Source: an uncultured Lachnospiraceae bacterium
GTDB taxonomy: Bacteria > Bacillota > Clostridia > Lachnospirales > Lachnospiraceae
Direction of reading: 5' to 3'
Length of the DNA stretch: 8,011 nucleotides
Assembly (NCBI GenBank): GCA_934434905.1
Contig: CAKSAI010000137.1
Span: 1-8,011, forward strand
Numbering within the stretch: the first letter of the stretch is position 1; each line of letters begins with the position of its first letter. Below, in pieces: positions 1-5,654 of the stretch. A model generated the notes under the pieces. The model searched no databases and was not told the DNA's origin. It worked only from the letters and a program-made list of their open reading frames with translations. The translations under genes and the position numbers were made by a program.

Positions 1-80
1 ATATGGTTGCGATTGAGGAAGGTGCCACCATAATCCGGGTCGGAACCGGTATTTTTGGTGAAAGAAATTACTATAAATAA
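1..80 (+). CDS. YggS/YlmE-family PLP-binding protein, C-terminal end only
   Basis: This is the 3' tail of a gene that begins left of the window. The frame starting at base 3 reads MVAIEEGATIIRVGTGIFGE followed by RNYYK and a TAA stop at 78-80. The stretch resembles the conserved C-terminus of the YggS/PROSC (YlmE) family, where an IEEGAT...RxGxxIFGxRxY segment helps form the phosphate pocket for pyridoxal 5'-phosphate. Family members are single-domain TIM-barrel proteins that take part in vitamin B6 and amino-acid homeostasis. Its place directly before sepF matches the conserved Gram-positive ylmE-ylmF order. The family call rests on only about 25 residues plus this context. The ATG at 3 is an internal methionine, not a start. 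Confidence 0.85.
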   Translation, partial: MVAIEEGATIIRVGTGIFGERNYYK

Positions 81-97
81 TTTAAGGGAGAATTATC

Positions 98-652
98 ATG
101 AGTGTGTTGGATAAATTTCTTAATGTAATGCGGCTGAATCCGGATGATGAGGATGACTTCTACAATGAAGATTATTATGACGATGAGGAGTATGAGGAAG
201 AGGAAAAGCAGGTAAGAAAGAATAAGCACAGGAAAGAGAAGAAGCGTCAGCAGGAGGATGATTTCTACGAGGAAGATCGTAAAGCGGCATCCATAAAAGA
301 GAAACCAGTAAAAACATCACCGAAGGTGACCCCCATAACAAAGGCCGCCAGAAAGCAGAGCAGTGGAATGGAAGTATGCGTAATTAAACCAAACTCCGTG
401 GAGGATGCAAGAGAGATTACAGATACCTTATTGTCGAACCGGACAGTCGTGTTAAATGTAGAGGGACTGAACCTGGAGATTGCCCAGCGGATCATTGATT
501 TTACATCGGGTTCCTGCTATGCCATCAGCGGAAATCTGCATAAGATCTCCAATTACATATTTATCATCACTCCTCCCAATGTAGATATATCCGGAGATTT
601 TCTGAATATTGCAGACGCCTTTGACGCTTCATCCATCAAGATGGATTATTAA
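98..652 (+). CDS. sepF: Cell division protein SepF (184 aa)
   Basis: SepF is a cytoplasmic, membrane-associated partner of FtsZ that tethers and bundles Z-ring filaments in Gram-positive bacteria. Residues 1-13 (MSVLDKFLNVMRL) look like the short amphipathic membrane-targeting helix. Residues 15-90 form a low-complexity charged linker, first very acidic (D/E/Y-rich, 15-37) and then Lys/Arg-rich. Residues 91-170 are the conserved SepF (DUF552) core, beginning MEVCVIKP, with VVLNVEGL and the RIIDFTSGS helix-glycine segment, then the YIFIITPPNV strand. The start at 98 is supported by AAGGGAG at 84-90, eight bases upstream. It begins 17 bp after the yggS stop and ends 11 bp before ylmH, so it is probably part of one operon. 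The length is near the upper end for the family because of the linker. Confidence 0.95.
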   Translation: MSVLDKFLNVMRLNPDDEDDFYNEDYYDDEEYEEEEKQVRKNKHRKEKKRQQEDDFYEEDRKAASIKEKPVKTSPKVTPITKAARKQSSGMEVCVIKPNSVEDAREITDTLLSNRTVVLNVEGLNLEIAQRIIDFTSGSCYAISGNLHKISNYIFIITPPNVDISGDFLNIADAFDASSIKMDY

Positions 653-663
653 GGTACGCCTTT

Positions 664-1416
664 ATGACACGAGAGGAAGGAATCCTGGCAAGACATCTGG
701 CGGATCTGTCCCGACAGGCAGATCAGAAGGGAATTGTCACTTACAGTGATTTCTTGAATTTGAATGAACAGAATATTTTCCACTCACTGATACCGGAATT
801 ATATTCCGGCTATGAGTTATCCGGTGGATACGGACACGCAGAGCGTCAGATGATAGCATTTCTACCTGATGCTCTTATGTTTCCTGCGAACCATCCGATT
901 GCCTGCTGTGCGATCAAGCCGGTGAACCGAAGGTTCGCGGAGGAGCTTTCCCACCGCGATGTGTTGGGAAGCCTTATGAATCTTGGAATTGAGCGAGGGC
1001 AGTTGGGGGATATCCTGGTAAAGGATGATCGCATTTACGTGTTCTGCCACCGACGGATTCTTGCTTTCCTCGCAGAGGAACTGACGCGGATCCGCCATAC
1101 CAATGTGGAGCTTACCGTAGTAGATGCCAGCGAAGCGGATATTCGGCCGGAGATGGAATTATGCGAATGCATAGTAACCTCCAATCGGTTGGACAGCGTA
1201 GTTGCAGCCGTTTATAAGCTTTCCAGAAGTACAGCCCTAGAGCTTATCAAGAAGGGCTGCGTGTTTGTGAACGGGAAAGAGATGGCAGGCGGAAGCTATA
1301 CTTGTAAGCCGGAGGAGATCGTTTCCGTGCGTGGGTATGGGAGAATATGTTTTTTAGAGGAATGCGGGGAGACGAAGAAGGGCAGATTGAAGCTTAAGTT
1401 TTATCGGTATGTGTAG
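664..1416 (+). CDS. ylmH: YlmH-family S4-domain RNA-binding protein (250 aa)
   Basis: This is a YlmH family protein. In Bacillus subtilis, YlmH binds the 50S subunit and acts in ribosome-associated quality control of stalled nascent chains. The N-terminal half (about 1-160) matches the family in its SGGYGHAERQMIAFLP segment (53-68), the HRDVLGSLMNLGIERGQLGD segment (97-116) and the following DILV/DRIYVF strands. The C-terminal S4 RNA-binding domain spans about 174-232, with SNRLDSVVAAVYKLSRSTA, then LIKKGCVFVNGKE, and a basic tail (KKGRLKLKFYRYV) likely to contact rRNA. It lies 11 bp after sepF with only a weak ribosome site (AAGG at 651-654 overlapping the sepF stop), which suggests translational coupling. 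Gene order yggS-sepF-ylmH is the classic Firmicute ylm cluster. The product is identified from family features and context; function in this host is inferred. Confidence 0.9.
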   Translation: MTREEGILARHLADLSRQADQKGIVTYSDFLNLNEQNIFHSLIPELYSGYELSGGYGHAERQMIAFLPDALMFPANHPIACCAIKPVNRRFAEELSHRDVLGSLMNLGIERGQLGDILVKDDRIYVFCHRRILAFLAEELTRIRHTNVELTVVDASEADIRPEMELCECIVTSNRLDSVVAAVYKLSRSTALELIKKGCVFVNGKEMAGGSYTCKPEEIVSVRGYGRICFLEECGETKKGRLKLKFYRYV

Positions 1417-1466
1417 AATAACGGCATATTGTTTTATATTGAAAAAGATGAAAGAAGAATAACGTT

Positions 1467-2567
1467 ATGAGTAGAACGATTCCTGTGAAGTATGAGAATA
1501 AGCTTTGTTATGAAATTTATCTGGAACGGGACTTTGAACGTCTTCCCGGATTATTGCAAGAGCTTGGTTATACGAGAACGCGTAAGATCTGTATTATCAC
1601 AGATTCGAATGTCGCTCCCCTGTATCTGGAACTCGTAAGGGATGTGCTGAAGACAAATTTTGATATTTGTACGTCGTACATGTTTACAGCAGGGGAGGCC
1701 AGCAAGAATACAGACACGGTTGGCGGGGCTTACGAGCACCTGATCCAGAATGGCTTTGACCGGAAGGATCTGATCGTTGCATTAGGCGGCGGCGTGGTGG
1801 GAGATCTGGCCGGGTTTACGGCTGCCACGTACCTTCGCGGAATCGATTTTGTGCAGATGCCGACAACATTGCTGTCTCAGGTGGACAGCAGCATCGGTGG
1901 AAAGACCGGAGTGGATTTTCTGCAGTATAAGAATATGGTGGGCGCATTCTATATGCCAAAGCTGGTGTATATGAATCTGTCTGTATTAGCTTCTCTCCCG
2001 GAAGAGCAGTATTTCGCCGGAATGGGAGAGATATTAAAGCACGGTCAGATCAAGGATGCCGACTATTACACACGGGTTTCAACAGAACATGCGCACATTG
2101 TAAACCGCGAACTTGACATGGTAGAGGAAATGATTTACGGCAGTTGCCTGATCAAGCGGGATGTGGTGGAACGCGATCCTAAGGAGAAGGGAGAGCGTGC
2201 GCTTCTGAACTTCGGTCATACCATCGGACATGCCATCGAGAAATTGTCCGGTTTTTCGCTGCTTCACGGAGAATGCGTCTCCCTTGGAATGGTTGGAGCT
2301 GCATATATTTCCAGTAAATATGGCAGCTATGGGGCAGAGCAACTGGCAGAACTGGAGCGGACACTTACGAACTTTAAGCTTCCGATTCGTGTGCCTATTG
2401 ACCGCAAATTCTCTCCTGTGGATGTGCTTGCAGCCACAAAGCTGGATAAGAAGATGGAGTCCGGCAAGATCAAGTTTGTACTCTTGGAAGCGCTGGGAAA
2501 GGCTTATATCACGCGAGACCTGACGGATGAACAGATATTGGATGGCATCCGGTATTTATTCGTGTAA
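1467..2567 (+). CDS. aroB: 3-dehydroquinate synthase (366 aa)
   Basis: AroB converts DAHP to 3-dehydroquinate, the second step of the shikimate pathway, in the cytoplasm with NAD+ and a divalent metal. Residues 106-117 (ALGGGVVGDLAG) are the glycine-rich NAD-binding signature, followed by the YLRGIDFVQMPTTLLSQVDS segment (122-141) and SSIGGKTGVD (141-150). The metal ligands expected for the family are visible as E188 (GMGEILKHG), H251 (NFGHTIGHAIE) and H267 (LLHGE). LDKKM at 326-330 carries the conserved basic pair. Length is normal and no residue needed for catalysis appears lost, so it should be active. The start at 1467 has only a weak purine-rich site (GAAAGAAG). The 50-bp gap from ylmH shows no convincing terminator. 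Its stop is immediately followed by lspA, so the two are co-translated. An aromatic-biosynthesis gene inside a division and lipoprotein cluster is an incidental grouping. Confidence 0.95.
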   Translation: MSRTIPVKYENKLCYEIYLERDFERLPGLLQELGYTRTRKICIITDSNVAPLYLELVRDVLKTNFDICTSYMFTAGEASKNTDTVGGAYEHLIQNGFDRKDLIVALGGGVVGDLAGFTAATYLRGIDFVQMPTTLLSQVDSSIGGKTGVDFLQYKNMVGAFYMPKLVYMNLSVLASLPEEQYFAGMGEILKHGQIKDADYYTRVSTEHAHIVNRELDMVEEMIYGSCLIKRDVVERDPKEKGERALLNFGHTIGHAIEKLSGFSLLHGECVSLGMVGAAYISSKYGSYGAEQLAELERTLTNFKLPIRVPIDRKFSPVDVLAATKLDKKMESGKIKFVLLEALGKAYITRDLTDEQILDGIRYLFV

Positions 2568-2579
2568 ATGGAGGAAAAA

Positions 2580-3119
2580 ATGAATCAGAAAATAAAAAAG
2601 TTTTCCATCGCTGTCGTCGCTGTGGCTGTGCTGGTACTGTTAGACCAGATCACGAAATATCTGGCAGTGCATCACTTAAATCCCGCAAACGGCGGACAGG
2701 ATGTGATTATCTGGAACGGTGTCTTCCGGTTACAATATCTTGAGAACAGAGGGGCTGCCTTCGGGATCATGCAGGATAAGAAGGCTCTGCTGGTGCTTAC
2801 CACCGTATTAGTATTCGCCCTGATCTGCTGGATCTATCACCGGATGCCTATGGAGAAGCGTTACCGTGCGCTTCGTTGTGTCTGCGTGTGCGTCATGGCC
2901 GGAGCAATCGGAAACTTTATTGATCGGATGCGTCTCGGTTATGTGGTGGATTTCTTTTATTTTGAGCTGATCAATTTCCCGATTTTTAACGTTGCGGACA
3001 TTTATGTGACCTGCTCTGTGATCCTGTTTCTCGTTCTGTTTCTGTTTTATTACAAGGACGAGGATATGGATGCCATTCTTCCGATGAAGAACAGCAGGAA
3101 GCAGCAGAAGGAAAGGTAA
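2580..3119 (+). CDS. lspA: Lipoprotein signal peptidase (signal peptidase II, 179 aa)
   Basis: LspA is an integral membrane aspartyl protease that removes the signal peptide from diacylglyceryl-modified prolipoproteins. Four hydrophobic membrane segments are visible (about residues 8-24, 66-86, 99-113 and 134-157). Family motifs appear in order: LLDQITK near residue 21, YLENRGAAFGI near 54, the GNFIDRMRLGYVVDF segment, and FNVADIYV. The two catalytic aspartates are predicted as D124 (VVDF) and D140 (NVAD). An ATG exists at 2568, directly after the aroB stop. I prefer the ATG at 2580 because GGAGG at 2570-2574 lies five bases before it, and the upstream ATG has no site of its own. The C-terminus is a short basic cytoplasmic tail. 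The long inverted repeat starts 2 bp after its stop, so the 3' end of its message may be set by that structure. Confidence 0.95.
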   Translation: MNQKIKKFSIAVVAVAVLVLLDQITKYLAVHHLNPANGGQDVIIWNGVFRLQYLENRGAAFGIMQDKKALLVLTTVLVFALICWIYHRMPMEKRYRALRCVCVCVMAGAIGNFIDRMRLGYVVDFFYFELINFPIFNVADIYVTCSVILFLVLFLFYYKDEDMDAILPMKNSRKQQKER

Positions 3120-3402
3120 CAGTTCACCCTTCGGGCTGTCACGTACAAATGAAAAAACGCATAATTCTTATTATTACACCAGAAATACCGCCGCTTTCCA
3201 ATGCAAGAACGGCTCCAGCGTTTCGGTCGCGAAATTCCGTGTTTCTTATGCGTCCGTTTTCGCATTTTTGATGATCCGTGTCTTTCCCATGTTCGAGCAA
3301 TCCGCCGGAATAAGTCCGCAAGCAGAAAGACAATGTGGAGAACTTTCGTGCAGCACTTGGCAGGCTTCTGAGCAAAACATAACCGCGCAGAGAGATGTTT
3401 GA

Positions 3403-3440
3403 GCCGCCATCTGCCGCGAATTTTAATAGCAGATGGCGGC
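3403..3440. repeat. Apical 12-bp perfect stem-loop of the long inverted repeat
   Basis: GCCGCCATCTGC (3403-3414) pairs exactly with GCAGATGGCGGC (3429-3440) around an AT-rich 14-nt loop containing GAATTTTAAT. This GC-rich stem would nucleate folding of the whole 600-nt hairpin. It is not a typical intrinsic terminator on either strand, because no run of T follows the stem. Confidence 0.85.
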
Positions 3441-3688
3441 GAGTTCCGAGTCGCGCGGTTTTATCGAGACTTTGTGAAGAAGCCTGCTTAGTGCTGCCAG
3501 GAAGTTCGGTAGGATTGTCTTTCGCTTGCGGACATATCCGGCGGCTTGTCGAAGCAAGGCAAGAGACACGGAATCAATGCTCAAATCGGACGCATAGAAA
3601 CTCTGAAATTTCTCTCCGACGAAACCGCTGGAGCCGTTCGCATTGGAAAACGGGCGTTTTTACTGCACGCAATAAGAATTATGCGTAT

Positions 3689-3694
3689 TATAAT
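3689..3694 (+). promoter_or_regulatory. Possible -10 box (TATAAT) reading out of the repeat toward rluD
   Basis: A perfect TATAAT sits in an internal-loop portion of the right arm that does not match the left arm. It would start transcripts around 3701, about 29 nt before the rluD ATG. No good -35 box lies 16-18 bp upstream (the nearest TTTACT is 24 bp away), so the call is weak. If real, it would let rluD be expressed independently of lspA. Confidence 0.25.
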
Positions 3695-3713
3695 ATGAAG
3701 AAGTAACAGTCCG

Positions 3714-3720
3714 AAGGGGG
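3714..3720 (+). promoter_or_regulatory. rluD ribosome binding site inside the base of the long hairpin
   Basis: AAGGGGG lies nine bases before the ATG at 3730 and is the only plausible ribosome site for rluD. The same bases form the right side of the outermost stem block and pair with CCCTT at 3127-3131. A transcript carrying the full hairpin would therefore bury the site, whereas one starting inside the right arm would leave it free. Confidence 0.55.
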
Positions 3721-3729
3721 AACAGGATT

Positions 3730-4647
3730 ATGGAGCAGTTTCAGGAATTTGAGGCAGAAGCCTTGGAAGCAGAAGAGCGGTTGGACAAGTATCTGGCGGA
3801 TATTTATGATACCTTGTCCCGCTCTTTTTTTCAAAAACTGATCAGGGATGGGCAGGTTCTGGTGAACGGGCAGCCGGAGAAGGCCAATTATCGCATATCA
3901 CCGGGCGATATCGTCTCGCTGAAGATCCCGGAGGCAAAGGAAGTACAGATTCTGCCGGAGGATATTCCTCTGGATATCCTGTACGAGGATGGGGACGTGC
4001 TGATCGTGAACAAGCCAAAGGGAATGGTAGTTCATCCATCCGCCGGACATTACTCCGGGACGCTGGTGAATGCCGTGATGTATCACTGCAGGGACAGCCT
4101 TTCCGGAATCAATGGGGAGATTCGGCCCGGAATTGTACACCGGATCGATATGGATACCACCGGGGCGCTTATCGTTTGCAAAAACGACACAGCCCATATG
4201 TTTATCGCAGAACAGATCAAGGAACACTCCGTGACCAGAAGGTACCGTGGAATTGTGAACGGATATGTCAAAAACGATTCCGGTGTTATAGACGCGCCTA
4301 TTGGCCGCCATCCGGTAGACCGCAAGAAAATGGCGATTAATGAGAAGAATGGGAAACCGGCTGTAACTCATTACAAAGTACTTGAGCATTTTAAGAAGCA
4401 TACCTATATGGAGTTTGAGTTGGAGACCGGTAGAACCCACCAGATCCGTGTTCATATGGCGAGTATCGGGCATCCGCTTTTAGGGGATGCGCTTTACGGA
4501 AATGGAAAAGATCCCTTTCATTTACAAGGGCAGACACTTCATGCCATGGTAATCGGCTTTATCCATCCAACCAGCCACTCCTACATGGAGTTTGAAGCTC
4601 CGCTGCCGGAATATTTTCAGAAATTACGAAAAACGCTGTCACAGTAA
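3730..4647 (+). CDS. RluA/RluD-family ribosomal large-subunit pseudouridine synthase (305 aa)
   Basis: The enzyme isomerises specific uridines in 23S rRNA to pseudouridine, in the cytoplasm. The N-terminal S4 domain (about 14-75) shows RLDKYLADI, SRSFFQKLIRDGQVLVNGQ and ISPGDIV. The catalytic domain follows, with the ILYEDGDVLIVNKPKGMVVHP strand-loop (83-103). The motif HRIDMDTTG (137-145) contains the predicted catalytic aspartate D140. The C-terminal GRTHQIRVHMASIGHPLLGD segment (234-253) is typical of RluA-family enzymes. The usual motif is HRLDKDTSG, so I, M and T here are conservative departures with the catalytic residue kept. Length and S4-plus-catalytic architecture fit RluD, but RluC and other RluA paralogs share it, so no symbol is assigned. 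lspA followed by this synthase is a common Firmicute order, here split by the inverted repeat. Confidence 0.93.
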   Translation: MEQFQEFEAEALEAEERLDKYLADIYDTLSRSFFQKLIRDGQVLVNGQPEKANYRISPGDIVSLKIPEAKEVQILPEDIPLDILYEDGDVLIVNKPKGMVVHPSAGHYSGTLVNAVMYHCRDSLSGINGEIRPGIVHRIDMDTTGALIVCKNDTAHMFIAEQIKEHSVTRRYRGIVNGYVKNDSGVIDAPIGRHPVDRKKMAINEKNGKPAVTHYKVLEHFKKHTYMEFELETGRTHQIRVHMASIGHPLLGDALYGNGKDPFHLQGQTLHAMVIGFIHPTSHSYMEFEAPLPEYFQKLRKTLSQ

Positions 4648-4658
4648 TACCTGTCCTG

Positions 4659-5480
4659 TCAGGTTCGGTTCATTTTCTGTTCCTCCCGGTACTGCTTGGG
4701 CGTTATCATCATCATTTTCTTAAACGCATACATGAAATACTCTACCGAGCTGTATCCGGAGGCGTGGGAAATCTCCTTAATCGTCAGATCCGACGAGCTG
4801 AGCAGGCTGCAGGCGTATTTTAACCGCAGTGTGTTCAGATATTCATTAAATGTACAATTCATTTTTTCCTTAAACAGCATACCCAGGTAGTTGGTGGAAA
4901 AGGACAATTGTTGTGCCAGTTCCTTCAGTGTGAATTGTTCCATAAAGTGTTCATTGATGTAGGCAACCGCCTGCTGAATGGGCAAAGGGGATGCCTGCAT
5001 ATTATTGGTGCAGGCCTTTCTTATCATGGAAACCACAATCTCAGTAATAATATTTTGAATAAGCAGTGTGTGGAAAGAAAGCTTTTCTTCATCCTCCCGG
5101 ATGACTTTTTTCATCAGCTGCTCCAGCTGCGCTGTCTCCTCCTCTTGAAACTGATAGTGGAATTTATTATAATCCAGATACTGGGCAATCTCAGGCGGCA
5201 ACAGGCTCTTGTTAAAATGCAGGCTGTAAATATGAACGTCTGTCAAAGCGGTTAGCTCATGAAAATCATTGTAGCACATCAGATATGCGCTTCCCGCCTC
5301 CAGAATGGATTTCCTGCCATTAAAAACATGTTCCATCCGCCCGGAAACAATCAATTCAAATTCCAGATAGTCGTGCCAATGGAGTGGGATGTGACGCCCG
5401 GCCTCCAGAGGATGATCCCAAACAGTAAAATCATATCCACTCTTATGTACGGATTCCACAGTCTCCAAGTTCGGTGACAT
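4659..5480 (-). CDS. AraC-family transcriptional regulator with N-terminal cupin domain (273 aa)
   Basis: This is a DNA-binding regulator of the AraC/XylS type. Residues about 20-95 form the cupin-like ligand or dimerisation domain, with HIPLHWHDYLEFELIVSG (His30, His34, His36) and then AGSAYLMCYNDFHEL. The C-terminal domain has two helix-turn-helix units, about 184-206 (TLKELAQQLSFSTNYLGMLF) and about 233-255 (TIKEISHASGYSSVEYFMYA), then ITPKQYREEQ, the typical family end. The frame is open upstream to a GTG at 5522, but I choose the ATG at 5480. It has a strong AGGAGGT site (complement of 5487-5493) seven bases before it, and the GTG has none. It is divergent from the GH2 glycosidase and convergent with rluD (11-bp gap). 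By context it probably controls the glycosidase in response to a sugar; the ligand is unknown. Confidence 0.92.
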   Translation of the reverse strand: MSPNLETVESVHKSGYDFTVWDHPLEAGRHIPLHWHDYLEFELIVSGRMEHVFNGRKSILEAGSAYLMCYNDFHELTALTDVHIYSLHFNKSLLPPEIAQYLDYNKFHYQFQEEETAQLEQLMKKVIREDEEKLSFHTLLIQNIITEIVVSMIRKACTNNMQASPLPIQQAVAYINEHFMEQFTLKELAQQLSFSTNYLGMLFKEKMNCTFNEYLNTLRLKYACSLLSSSDLTIKEISHASGYSSVEYFMYAFKKMMMITPKQYREEQKMNRT

Positions 5481-5512
5481 GTCCACACCTCCTAAAATCG
5501 TTGATTTTCTTA

Positions 5513-5541
5513 ATAATACCACGCTTTGTCGAAATTGACAA
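5513..5541 (-). promoter_or_regulatory. Sigma-70 promoter of the AraC-family regulator gene
   Basis: On the minus strand, TTGTCA (complement of 5536-5541) is followed after exactly 17 bp by TATTAT (complement of 5513-5518). Each box matches the consensus at five of six positions. Transcription would start near 5506, giving a leader of about 25 nt that contains the AGGAGGT ribosome site. Its -35 box overlaps that of the divergent promoter. Confidence 0.6.
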
Positions 5542-5545
5542 GGCG
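5522..5545. promoter_or_regulatory. Candidate operator: 24-bp dyad over both -35 boxes
   Basis: The half-sites CGCTTTGTC (5522-5530) and GACAAGGCG (5537-5545) are reverse complements except at one position, around a central GAAATT. The dyad covers the -35 boxes of both divergent promoters, so a bound protein could affect both genes. AraC proteins often use direct repeats, so a different repressor or autoregulation by occlusion remains possible. Confidence 0.5.
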
Positions 5546-5564
5546 TATTGTAGGCACTTATAAT
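5535..5564 (+). promoter_or_regulatory. Consensus sigma-70 promoter of the GH2 glycosidase gene
   Basis: A perfect TTGACA (5535-5540) and a perfect TATAAT (5559-5564) are separated by 18 bp. Transcription would start near 5571, giving a leader of about 84 nt. A second TATAAT at 5571-5576 has no matching -35 box. Such a strong core promoter needs no activator by itself, which suggests repression through the overlapping dyad. Confidence 0.65.
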
Positions 5565-5654
5565 ATTTTATATAATTCGTATGATTTCAAACTAGAAAAA
5601 ACAAGATGTTTATAAATGTTGACAGAGTGATGAAATGATAGGAGAGGAATAATC

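Larger units (their letters stand above)
3122..3723. repeat. ~600-bp imperfect inverted repeat (giant bulged hairpin), no gene inside
   Basis: The whole lspA-rluD intergenic region is one dyad centred near 3422. Paired blocks, outer to inner, are 3122-3139 with 3706-3723 (16 of 18 match); 3158-3172 with 3671-3685 (15 perfect); 3195-3220 with 3626-3649 (24 pairs, 2-nt bulge); 3241-3256 with 3587-3601 (15 pairs, 1 bulge); 3275-3283 with 3564-3572; 3301-3309 with 3537-3545 (8 of 9, plus a G-T); 3314-3334 with 3514-3533 (20 pairs, one bulged A); 3350-3357 with 3490-3497; 3360-3369 with 3478-3487; 3381-3388 with 3453-3460; and apex 3403-3414 with 3429-3440 (12 perfect, 14-nt loop). Blocks keep order and spacing, separated by partly matching internal loops. 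No open frame here has a ribosome site or recognisable protein features. It is either a palindromic MITE-like element or a large structured RNA; the sequence alone does not decide. Confidence 0.9.

Noticed and set aside
3149..3271. 40-codon plus-strand frame starting MKKRIILIIT, resembling the start of a secreted peptide
   Set aside because: No ribosome site precedes the ATG, the frame crosses several paired blocks, and the hydrophobic start is followed by no consistent signal-peptide or mature region.
3139..3375. 78-residue minus-strand open frame in the left arm
   Set aside because: It is the complement-strand counterpart of the repeat, with no ribosome site or protein-like motif. It probably reflects the palindrome rather than a gene.
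3395..3706. 103-residue plus-strand open frame in the lspA-rluD gap
   Set aside because: It lies wholly in the right arm and apex of the inverted repeat, has no ribosome site, is rich in Arg and Ser with no recognisable domain, and its sequence is explained by the dyad.
3898..4473. 191-residue minus-strand open frame opposite the pseudouridine synthase
   Set aside because: The plus-strand frame encodes a complete conserved enzyme. The antisense frame has no ribosome site or recognisable features and is a composition artefact.
4649..4664. Possible bidirectional terminator between rluD and the AraC gene (ACCTG, 6-nt loop, CAGGT)
   Set aside because: The stem is only 5 bp, there is no T-run on either side, and it overlaps the last codons of the AraC gene. 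Not strong enough to call.
5481..5522. N-terminal extension of the AraC-family protein from a GTG at 5522
   Set aside because: The GTG has no ribosome site and lies upstream of the predicted transcript start near 5506. The AGGAGGT site points to the ATG at 5480.
5619..5624. Second TTGACA just upstream of the GH2 gene
   Set aside because: A -10 box at normal spacing would fall on the ribosome site and start codon, and none is seen there. It could be a half-site echo of the operator but is too short to call.
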